Below, piece by piece: positions 1-9,559 of a stretch of DNA of 64,000 nt; the first letter of the stretch is position 1, and each line of letters begins with the position of its first letter. The translations under genes and the position numbers were made by a program. The DNA comes from Sclerodactyla briareus (lineage: Eukaryota; Echinodermata; Holothuroidea; Dendrochirotida; Sclerodactylidae). The DNA is taken from positions 124,001 to 188,000 of the forward strand of contig JAODTK010005769.1 in the NCBI GenBank assembly GCA_026419785.1. Direction: 5' to 3'. The notes beneath the pieces were generated by a model. It saw only the letters and a program-made list of their open reading frames with translations. It was not told the DNA's origin and did no database searches.

Positions 1-50
1 AAACGCTCCGTGACTGCTGAAAGAACTCGAATTTGGCATGTTGCTTGCAG

Positions 51-293
51 AACATCACTGATGCCGCTCTGTCACCCTCCTGCCAAGCTAGGAGTGGAGT
101 GGCGCCGCGCCTGTCTATTGAAATGTGGGATGTACAATGGCAGGCTTGGAAGGAAGAAACTTGCCTTCTAACTATTCAAGACAAAGGCGAGACTGAATGT
201 AAAATGGCAGTCCCGAGAGCAAGGTTGGGGTTGCTCACACACACACACACCCCGCCTGCCTCAATGTCCGCTGAGTCTGAGTCACTACTCTAG
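51..293 (+). CDS. Possible terminal exon of an unseen upstream gene, perhaps SLC22-like
   Basis: Open from a GCTTGCAG acceptor at 43-50 to a TAG stop at 291-293. The predicted end is acidic with a dileucine (SMSAESESLL), a common kind of cytoplasmic tail for membrane transporters. The start (ITDAAL) could follow the LPET/LPDT motif that closes SLC22 proteins, and the exon lies just before an SLC22 cluster. That link is inference: no transmembrane or SLC22 signature residue is present in the exon itself. A CA microsatellite at 237-251 lies inside the reading frame, so the frame there is uncertain. It could also belong to an unrelated gene. Confidence 0.35.
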   Translation, partial: NITDAALSPSCQARSGVAPRLSIEMWDVQWQAWKEETCLLTIQDKGETECKMAVPRARLGLLTHTHTPPASMSAESESLL

Positions 294-1730
294 AAGAATG
301 GCGAGGCATCGCTGGCTCTTCCACAATCAATACACCAGGGTTCCATGATGAGTCCAATTGGCTTCCTGAACCTGTGAAAAAAGAAGCAAAACACTGGAGA
401 TAATAATGGGGATGTCATTTTATTGTGTGCCTAATTGATCATGGGTATCGTCCAATCATGCATTATCTACTAGTCTCCTCCACCTATCTCACACTCCATG
501 TTTTACCTGGCCACCTTGTTTTGGAGCCACTATTTCTAGATAGCACTAGCTGCATCCACGTTCTGGTGAAATTTATTTGGAGTGAAATCAATTGTAGTAA
601 CTGATGAAGAGTGGTAGTTTACAAAAGGCCAATATCCTAATTGCATTTGCAGCTATGATGTCAGCCAGATTTTGGTGTATGTGTATATAACACCATTGTA
701 TGCATTCAATGAGTTTCAGACTATGTATATTACTTTAGTAAAAAATCATTTGTTATGTCCAGTTCAAAATTAAGTATGACAATCGAAGAAGACACTGTTG
801 TGCAAATTTAATAAGACGTCACGCTTTTGTATTGAATATGATATTGAAATGAATTTGAAATTATGTCAAAATGCAGCACTCCATTGGTATAATCATGCAT
901 TCGCACAAATAGGAGCAGTGTTCAATCTGAATTGAAACCAGCTCAAGAAGAAAATTTTTCTGGAACATCACCACAAAAATGTCCCTATACACTCATCCTA
1001 TGAATATTAATGATACATTGGCTGAAATATGCATTACAATTGCTTACGATTATAGTTCAGCAGCGTTGCCCAACAAATCTTATGTAGGAACCAACATGCC
1101 GCTATACTTGGCTTTAATTATTTTAATTAAGTGAATTGCTAATTTTTCAAAGAGCTCTGAAAGGCTATACGAATGCTGCACAAAAGGTATTACAGATTAC
1201 TTGGCACCACACCCTACTACGCATTAACCTCATTTGTTTTTGTGCGAGACCAATGATCCTGGATTAAGCCTTTTTATTTCCCTATGTGACCGGCGTCCAT
1301 TTTGCCCCCCCTGTACTGGACCCTGAGGTGTTGCTACTTTCGCGCCGGGGACACACTCAGTGATGATTGCCTATGCATGCCCTCACCTTTCTCACAGAAT
1401 TCTGGCAATTTTGCACCAAAGTTTGTTAAGCATTCAATGTGCCACACATGCCAATGGGTCACAGGCAGGCACTATTGATTTTTACAGACCATTATGGCGA
1501 TATAATCCCCACCCCCGACCAAAAAAAGACAGAAACACACCCATGAAAAAATCCACTGCCTTTTTTTCAATGTCTTCAGCCCGAACAAACCATGAAGTGG
1601 AAGCAGTAGAGTAGCAGCATTCGACTCTGTTCAGTCAGGATCTACCAAGTGATTGAGCTTCCCCCTCCTTAGGGCGAAAACCGCCAGTGACTGCTTGGAC
1701 ACTAGAAACTTTGGCTATGTTTGCTTGCAG

Positions 1731-2040
1731 ACACAATTGATGCCGCTCTTGTCTCACCTCCTGCCCTAGCTAAAGGAGTGGAGCAGCTTCGCCTGTTTTG
1801 TCCATAATGTGGATTTGTTAAATATGGGCTTACGTCTTGGAAGGCAAGCCAGACATATCCATCTGAATTCTTTCTTTTAACTGATTCATACCTTGACCTA
1901 CAAAGAGTTTCCGAGACCCTGTTCTTTGAATGTTTACCCAACATGCTGGCAGTCCCTGAGAGGCAGGTGGGGTTTGCTACACCGCCCTGACTCAATGTCC
2001 GATGAGTCTGACGCACTACTCGACGAAGATTATAGGCGAT
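1731..2040 (+). pseudogene. Second copy of the possible terminal exon
   Basis: Homologous to 51-293, with the same TTTGCTTGCAG acceptor ending at 1730. The reading frame begins TIDAALVSPPALAKGVEQL, then is broken by stops and frame changes. The end is again acidic (SMSDESDALLDED), near 1992-2032. The acidic dileucine tail is kept in both copies, which supports that this part is or was coding. With the indel rate seen throughout the window, the frame breaks may be sequencing error. Confidence 0.3.
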
Positions 2041-2960
2041 GTGATCGATGGTGCTCACACAATCAATACAACAGGTTCCATGAGATCCTCACTTGCTTTA
2101 CTGGAACCTGTGGAAATAAAAGAAGCAAAACACTGGAGATAATAATGGGGGACTGTCATTTTATGTGTGCCTAATGATCATGGGTATCTCAACAGATTAG
2201 CATACCTATAGTCTCCCTCCACCATCTCACACTAACATGGTTTAATGGCCACCTGTTTTGGAGCCACTATTTCGAGAAGACACTAGCTGCATCAGGTTCT
2301 GGTGAGAGAGTTATTGGAGTGAAATCAATTTTCATAGTCAACTGGGCACGAGTGGTAAGTTTACAGCATAACACTAATTGGCAGTTGCGGCATATGATGT
2401 AAGCCAGATTTGGTTTTGTATGTGTATATAACAACAGTGTATGAATTCAAGGGTTTCAGACTAGTTTTTTTTTTTATTATTTCCTTTTTTTTACTTTAGT
2501 TAAATTCATTTGTTATGCCCAGCCAAAAATTAAGTATGACAATCGAAAGAAGAAACTGTTGTGCAATTTAAAGAAGACAGTTTTGTAATTGAATGATATG
2601 AAATGAATTTGAAATTATGTCAAATGCAGCCAACTCAAATGGTTATATCATGCATTCGCACAATAGGAGCCCAGTTGGTCATGAAAAGTGAACCAGCTCA
2701 AGAAGAAAATGTTTTATCTGGAACAGTCACAAAAATGTCCCATATATCCACACCTTGAATATTAATGATACATTGGCTGAAATATTGCATTACCATTGCA
2801 TTACGAATTATAGTCAGCTCGTGCCCAACCAAAATCTTAGGAGACATGCTATATTGGCCTTATTAGTTTAATGCAGTGAATGGCCTTCAATTTGCAAAGA
2901 GTCTGAAAGGAGACGAAGCGCACAAAAGGTAGTAAAGATTACTTGGCACCACACGCCTAG

Positions 2961-3660
2961 TCGCATTTCTTTGATTTATATAGACATCATATAGATTTAC
3001 ATATGCGGTATTGCATTTTCTAGATTTATTGAATGGGGGTACTGTCACTAAGAGTGTGTCAAATTCAGTCTTTCTGCATGTGCATATTGTCCGGCAATGC
3101 ATGCACATGGAAGACAAAACAGAAAATTATCTCTAACAGAGGCCTGCGGATGAACCGCTATTACATAGCACCTCGCTACAGCAAGCACCGTACCGTAACT
3201 CTGAAATAGCAATATTGAATTATCCTTTCAGCTTTCAACTTCCCAAAGTTTTGTAAGGTATTAAGTATATTCTTCACATGTGGTGGATGTATAATCGGAG
3301 AGAGAGATAAATAAATAAACGCAGATAACACTCGTTACAATTGTGTGTCGAGTCGATTGTTACACCCATGTGGACGACACCAAAGTTTAAGTGGAGTCCC
3401 AGTCAGTGGTATAGCCAGTGCAAGGAGGGTTGGGGGAAGGGGGGGTTGGGGGGAAGACAGTAGATGAGAGAGCAAAATTGGGGAATTGGAGGCTAGAAAA
3501 GGGAATGAAGGAGGAGGGAAGAGGAAAAACCGCCTGGGTCCCAGTTAACTTATATCATTGAAAAATGTATTGCATAACATAGCCCCACATGAGTATTCTC
3601 TGAGAATGTTACTGTAAGTACCAAAGAGAGACGGTACCTCACCCTCTCCTTTTAGCTATT
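2961..3660. other. Intergenic, no gene seen
   Basis: AT-rich with short A/G-rich runs. 3421-3530 is purine-rich (G runs, then GGAGGGAAGAGG). No exon-like, RNA-like or repeat-protein signal was found on either strand. Confidence 0.6.
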
Positions 3661-3675
3661 GGAGATGGCATGTCA

Positions 3676-3815
3676 TCTATCTATCTATCTGTCTGTTGTC
3701 TGTCTGTCTGTCTGTCTGTAGTATGTCGTCTATGTTCTATCTATCTATCTATCTACCTATCTATCTCTCTATCTATCTATCTATCTGTATGTGTCTGTCT
3801 GTCTGTCTGTCTTTC
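3676..3815 (+). repeat. TCTA/TCTG compound microsatellite
   Basis: Runs of ATCT and GTCT tetranucleotides, alternating in blocks and interrupted by single-base changes. The translated frame is an artefact of the repeat. Confidence 0.95.
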
Positions 3816-3817
3816 GC

Positions 3818-4920
3818 CGTTCCCCAAACAGTCATTCTGTGATGGATGTTCGCCCAAACTTGGACACAAGTTCCTTAACCCATGGGACCATGTCGGAGGC
3901 CCTTATGTGAAAATACTGCAAAACATTTTATCTCTACAAATGTAGTGCACAGTGTGATGTTCGGTTCATAATGATGATCTTAAGAGCCATAACCTTGCGT
4001 TGTTCAGGAATTTTGGGTCCAAGGTCCCACTTGGGCCCGAGGGCCATTTTTCTGATATTTCACACAAGGGTGCTTGAAATGCATCTCCCCCACAAGCTTT
4101 CAACGACTTCGTCAAAGTTACAGTAAATGGTCCCAGTTTGGGCATCAGGGGCCATTACGTGAAATGACCGCAAATCCTTAGCTCCTACAAATTTGTTTGG
4201 CACCATGCTGATGTTCGGTCTTAATGGTGGTCTAACAGCTATACCTTCAGGTTGCCCATGGATTATAGGACCACAAAGACCCCAGTGTGGGCCCGAGGCC
4301 CCATGTGTAATTACCTCCAAAATGCTCCTCCTCGTTACAAGTTTTGGTGGCAAGTACTGACATTGGTCTTAATGATGTGTCCAACAGTCCGTCCTCCGGG
4401 TTTTCATAGGAATTTTTTGATCCAAGGTCCCAACAAAGTTCCAATTGATTCTTCTCAAAGTTACATGTACACTCTTTGGTTAGTGGTCATTCATGGTGTT
4501 TGCGCACCTCTGGCGCAAGGCCCAATTAGGGCCCATCATGTTAATCATGCAAAAGCTTCTACAAATTTTGATGCACAAGTCATTGTCAATTTTGGTCATC
4601 CATGAAAGGTCTAATAGCCGTAAACCCTTTCAGGAATTTTGACTTTGACCCCGTGTGTGCCCGAGGGCCCATCATGTGCAATCACTTAAAATGTTTCTCT
4701 CCTACATATGTTGGTGTCACAGTGCTGATTTCGATTCATAATACTGGAATAGAGCCATACCTACGGGCCCTTTTCAATAATTTTTTGGTACAGACCCACT
4801 TGGATACTACAGACTATCTTCGATCCATGTGTCAGCAATTGCCTTTTTGGTCCCTAAACAGTCATTGTGTGACGGGATTTTCGCCAAACTTGGACACAAT
4901 GCTAATATTGATATTTTAGC
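3818..4920 (+). repeat. Tandem repeat of ~146 bp, about 6-7 degenerate units
   Basis: Landmarks such as GGTCCCACTTGGGCCCGAG recur near 4020, 4130, 4277, 4423, 4516 and 4647. The best-preserved steps are 146 bases; shorter steps look like deletions. Each unit reads roughly as aggaattttgg, then ggtccca, then gggcccgagggccc, then taattacctaaaatg. A separate element (AAACAGTCATT, then GCCAAACTTGGACACAA) occurs at both edges, near 3825 and 4857, as if it marks a higher-order unit. No coding potential is evident. Confidence 0.75.
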
Positions 4921-6480
4921 TAGGTGATGCATTCTGATTTAATGTAACAGCCTCGTCTTGATAAAACCAAAAAAGTCAGCAACACTGTCAAAACATGTGA
5001 ATCATCGAAAATTCCATCTTGCTGTTCGAATAATGCATGTTTCCTCGCTCAGTCGCCCGCGCCGACTTGGTTGTTTACCACCTACGTGTTGTCGTACGCG
5101 TCGCCCAGTCGGACCGTGGCACATATCGCCTCGTGCTTGTGCACGTGTGGCCTACTCACAGACTCTTGCTTATGTGGCATTAGTCCATCTCGTGCAACTG
5201 GTTTTGTCATTGTAATAATTTTACTTTGAAATTCTCGTCCATAAGGCCACATCGTATTCTTAGGTACTTAGCAATATTTTTTCCGAGCAGATGTTATTTC
5301 TATGCACTTACGAGTTTTTTCGAAATATCGATGATAAATGACCCGTCGTTACCAAACCTAACGTTAATGTCAATGGTAATTTCTTGTCTACTACGTATGG
5401 GTCCCATCTTTTGGGGTGTTTTCCTCAGCATTCACCGCGCGTTCAAGTTGCAACTTTTTTAGAATAAGACCAAAAGGAACAATTTAAATGAACAATAATA
5501 CGATAACAATCTAAAACGCTACCATACGTCGGTGAGCACGAGTTATTTGACCTGACATTCTTTCAGTATCTATAATCCCCATATAATCTGGAACAATGAG
5601 ATTCAAGGTTGACGCGAGGAGAGGCCCGCGAGGGGGTTGAGAAGATGTACGCAACCCGTCCGGTCCGCCGCATCGCTTCCCTAGTCGGGAAAAAGTGGTC
5701 TAAGTTAATTCTACGTCCTAATACTGCAATGTTGTTATATGTTGTCATAATAAATCGCTGGCTGAACTCGTGCAGGTAAGGCCCGGCCCACTGAGTTTCA
5801 CGACCAGACGACGATAATCAAAATAAATGCATGGCGCTATTTTATTTCATCTATTTAGTCTATCTATTGGGTTTACTTGTTTCCACGATCAAAAAGCTTC
5901 TAACACAACGTGCACAATCCCGCCCATCCCGCCGCGGTAACAATTATTGTGTATGTTGTAAGAATGGGGGGTGGAATGAGTATGGGGGGAAATTTTAATG
6001 TGGTGAAATGGTAGGGTGAAACGGTGTAGGGTGAGACCTGGGAGTGCGGTTGAAATTGGTTCGGGGTGAAGTGACCTGCTCCCTCTGCATTATCCATGTC
6101 GCTCGTATAATGGTCCACGACAATACTCGCTTGGACAGGCGGGTGTAACATGAAAGTGTCCGCTTGTACATCTGGCACAATCCACTACGGGTTTACCTGG
6201 TTAAAAGTTTCCTTCTGTCCGCCGCCTGGACACTTGTACACTATCCACTGTAGGCTTTCCAGTGAAATCGTCTACCATATGTTTCAATACTTGAAAGTCG
6301 GTTGAGTCCCGTCGTGTCAACATAGCATTTGGGTAACAAATCCACCAATTCGCTGTTCCTAGCAGAAACCGATTACCTAGAAATTCGTACAGCAAGACAT
6401 CAGAACAATCATGGAGGCTTGAAAGTGCTGACACTTCAGTTGCTGTCCGATTTAACGATTGCTCATTGTTGGATACGTGT
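4921..6480. other. Intergenic, no gene seen
   Basis: Mixed-composition unique sequence. There are short repeats of the GGTGAAAtGGTAGGGTGAAAC type near 6000-6040. Open stretches up to about 100 codons have no recognisable domain, splice context or homologous partner in the window. Confidence 0.5.
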
Positions 6481-6900
6481 GGTCCACAGCTTATGTCCAA
6501 GGCTTATGTGTGCACCATGTAAAGTGATGACAATGTTTTTTTTCCTCTGTATGGACCAACTATAATTCCCCTCCCACTCAACGGTCTATATGGGTGTCAC
6601 CATACTGCGAGATAATATATTTTTTTACATGGACTCAACTATATCCCACCACCTTTCACAGCCCATATCGTGCACCATGCAAGGGGACAGGTATGTTTTC
6701 CATGGGGCCTATCGAGATCCATCCTACTCATTCTTAGGTGGACGCACCGTATGCATACCGTGAGATATGGTGATTTATATGACCCATCGAAATCCCCCTG
6801 TCACAAATGTCTTATGTGGTGCACCTTGCAGGGAGACAGTGTATTTCCTTTAATGCTCAACCATATTTCCTCCTCAGAACCATATAAGCCATCTGAGTAT
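6480..6900 (+). repeat. Short tandem repeat, period ~155 bp, about 3 units
   Basis: The landmark CTTATGTG, then TGCACCATG, recurs at about 6509, 6670 and 6819. It is followed each time by a gacagtgt/gacaatg stretch and by 'cctcagaaccatataagcc'-like text. The units are diverged and no protein is encoded. Confidence 0.6.
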
Positions 6901-7928
6901 CTGACCATGCCATACACATTATAGTGTCCTATATTAACCAACATTTTTGGGTCGAAGCGGAGTCGATAGTTTCTGGTGCAATGTGACACGACACAGTTGC
7001 TTGTTTTATTGTCTGTCACGTCGTTTCGTTATTTTTCGTCCTTCATACTGGCTTTAAAAAGCGGCGGAAAGACTTCACGTTGTAACATGGGAGACGTCTA
7101 TCCTAACGCAACACTTTATAAGGGAACCGGGGATTTTTTTTTAAAAAAAAAAAAAAAGATTCAGTGCAATGTTAATGAAGGGTCCTCATACGGGCTGCGG
7201 TAACCTAACCCTACTCTTCATTGCCTTCCTCACTTCCCGCGCGGAGAAACATCCTCCTCTCCGGAGGGCGAATGTGTGTCCCTTCTTCGGCGGTGGGGAG
7301 CAATTGAGCATTCCGAACAAGCAAAGCGAGTTGGTATCTTGGGCTGTCAGCTCCTGGGGTTCCCTCCGAAGGTAGGCCTTACAGTGGGACTCACCCGCCT
7401 GTCAGAGGTATTCAAGGCTCTCTATTTTTATCGGCTCGTAAAACCCTGCAAATAATGGCCGACAAAAGTCGCCCCGCGGGAGATCGAGCGAGAATAATTT
7501 TACTGACAAAACACGCATGCGGGCTGCTGCAGATATGATATGTCTAAGCTATGTCGTATTAGGCTATAGTAGATATACCCTACTACTCTGTCAGAGGGAA
7601 GAATTCAAAACGGCATCTCAGCGTTACCGTAGTAGATATCGTGTTGCAGGTAGTTCTGTTGCAGTGTTCCCCGAGAACGATTTTGACTCGCAGTCTCAGC
7701 AGCTTTGGATGTACTTAAGGTTCGTCTCAGATCTCTTCAGCTACCGTATAATTGTTGATTCTAGACTCTTTAGAGGACTAGAGGATTTGCCTCGCATACT
7801 TCCAGGTTACATGGGTGTAAGGTTACTGACACTAGCTATATTCTGCTACAGTCCCTTGCAGTGTTATGTTCGTACAGATATCTAGGTTCAGCAACCATTA
7901 GATAGAAAATAGGAATCTATAGCAAAAA
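6901..7928. other. 5' flank of SLC22 gene A, no gene recognised
   Basis: Contains an A-rich run at 7141-7157 and two open stretches (7169-7375 and 7517-7885 on the plus strand) with no family resemblance. The last ~40 bases (CATTAGATAGAA, then CTATAGCAAAA at 7897-7927) match the bases just before the start codon of gene B at 34046-34073, so this is conserved 5' untranslated or promoter-proximal sequence. Confidence 0.5.
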
Positions 7929-8356
7929 TTGAATTTCGAAAGTTGCCTGAAGGGCTGAAGGAGGCCGGATCGTTTGGACGTTTCCGAAAGTGTGCCGGTG
8001 TCTTCGTCTTTTACGGTGTTCGTCGGCGTACTCAGGTTTTCATACAAGTTTTCTCTGCTGGGACTAGCGAGCACTTGGTGCCGATCGTGGGGGGATGCCC
8101 AGTGCGCGGAGGACGGCCCGGCTGGTCAGGTGAGTTACTGAAGCGGAATTCTCTGTAACCGGTTTACGTCCGAGCCAGCGCGGAGCAAAAAGATTCGAGA
8201 AGAAGTGCCTTAAATACGACGTCACTGGAGTGGATCGACGAGGCGTTAGTTGCAGGGGCGTATTAGGAGAATAACGCTTCGCCTCGATTGGGTTTGCCCT
8301 TGCGACGAGGGATGGGGGACATTACACCCGGAATTTCCTAGTACTGTTGTAATAGA
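7929..8356 (+). pseudogene. SLC22 gene A, exon 1 (broken copy)
   Basis: SLC22 proteins are plasma-membrane transporters of organic cations, anions and carnitine, with 12 membrane segments. This exon matches exon 1 of gene B base for base over most of its length: the N-terminal amphipathic segment (GSFGRF), membrane segment 1 and the cysteine-rich extracellular loop. It differs in having an extra base in the start codon (ATTGAATTTC where B has ATGAATTTC), several frame-changing indels (near 7940, 8155, 8235 and 8290), and a donor reading GAC|ggaagt instead of GAC|gtaagt. Either the copy is dead at its first exon or base errors have accumulated. A relic of a further exon 1 follows at 8853. Confidence 0.8.
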
Positions 8357-8852
8357 CGGAAGTAAACTTAAAGTCTTGTCATCGCCGAAGAATCACGTCC
8401 AACTAGTTTTGACATGAGGCAGTCATTCTTTCTCACTTCAGGGCAGGTCATGTACGCTGTAATTATAGCCCGGTTCGTCGGCAAACCAGTGCCTCAGTGT
8501 GTTCCTCCTATTTCATTTATTTCTCTTATTTTTTTTTTCATCTTATTGCTTCCCGTTCTTGGTTTTCCTCCTGTATACCACAGGTATTCTACACTCTAAT
8601 ATTCTTTCTCACTCACGAGGCACGAATGCCCCGGGAAGTGTTCACCCAACGCGTTTCCAGTCCTCCAACGCCTTACCTTTACATCTGTCTGTTTGTCCAG
8701 ACAGAAAAAAATCACATATGGCTGTTCTTGCTTATTCGCTTATAGTGCTTTCCTCTGTCGTTGTTGTAAGAGGTTCATCAGGTTGTTGGGTTGTTTGAAA
8801 GAACTTTGGTCTCCTTTAGCGATTTCCATATTTACAAAAAACGCTTTTTGGG
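8357..8852. other. Gene A intron 1, first part
   Basis: T-rich, with pyrimidine tracts around 8514-8600. Nothing coding or RNA-like is supported. Confidence 0.5.
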
Positions 8853-9170
8853 TATGAATTTCCGGTTTGGTCTGGAGGCGAGCCGGATGAGTTTGAGCGC
8901 TTCCAGGGAGGTCTAATAACCTATTCTATCCATTGCCAGTGTTCGTATGTGTGCTTCCAGTATCCGTTGAAGGCTTCCTCTGCCGCGACAGGTGATTCTG
9001 GTACCGATCGAGGGAAGATGCCCAATGTGGATGCGAACGTTTCCATCCCGGCAATGTGAGTTACTAACGCGAGTATCTCTCTGTTCAGTGAGAGACAGCG
9101 ATAAGAAAAACTAGCTTCGAGAAGGTGTTAGGAACAGTGTTATGTGTTGAAGACGCATCAAAAAACAAAA
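8853..9170 (+). pseudogene. Relic of a third SLC22 exon 1
   Basis: Starts ATGAATTTCCGG at 8853 and aligns in order with exon 1 of gene B. Matching blocks are MNF-x-LEA at the N-terminus, GAGCGCTTCCAG (the FGRFQ region), WYRS-R-EDAQCG (B has WCRSWGDAQCG), then C-E-LL-R and LSV, DSDKKN-SFEK (B has SDPDGAKNFEK). Several frame shifts and stops break it. It is more diverged from B exon 1 than A exon 1 is, so it is an older duplicate and not an assembly echo of either gene. No exon 2 partner of its own is seen. Confidence 0.65.
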
Positions 9171-9559
9171 TGGTTTCCAGGAATATCTTCTATAAGGCAA
9201 TTTACAGGCCTTATTAATGAGTTACTAGATATTTATGCGCTTTTATATACTCCCAGTTAAAGGTTGGATTTTCCATGAGCGCGGAGGCGGTGTGCGGTAT
9301 GAATGCGAAAATGTCGAACTTATTGCATTGATACAGAAGCAGATAAAGTCAAATTAACTGCAGGACGATGCCAAAAGACCTTAGAAATGACAGTTAGTAG
9401 ATCTATGTTACGGACTTTGCAGAAGGCGGCATCAGTACAAAGGTAATGCTGCCAACCGCGGTGGGCCCGTCCATTCAGTTTGGACTAATTTCTGCCCTAT
9501 ATGGAACCCACACCCTCGGTGTAAATCGAATCAGCCGAGAAGACCAAGCTCATTGGCAT

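Larger units (their letters stand above)
20..2960 (+). repeat. Direct duplication of a ~1.2 kb segment (about 20-1230 and 1690-2960)
   Basis: Two head-to-tail copies can be followed side by side. Both have a TTGCTTGCAG acceptor-like start, then GATGCCGCTCT, later GCAAAACACTGGAGATAATA, the ATCATGGGTATC stretch, ATTAATGATACATTGGCTGA, and both end near CTTGGCACCACAC. They differ by many small indels and substitutions. The left copy begins at the window edge, so its true start is unseen. About 450 bases of unrelated sequence (about 1230-1690) separate them. The homology covers a possible exon and what would be its 3' flank, so it may be a gene-end duplication rather than a mobile element. Confidence 0.8.

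Noticed and set aside
7517-7885. 122-codon open frame just upstream of gene A
   Set aside because: No domain recognised, no counterpart upstream of gene B, no splice context. Kept as non-coding flank.
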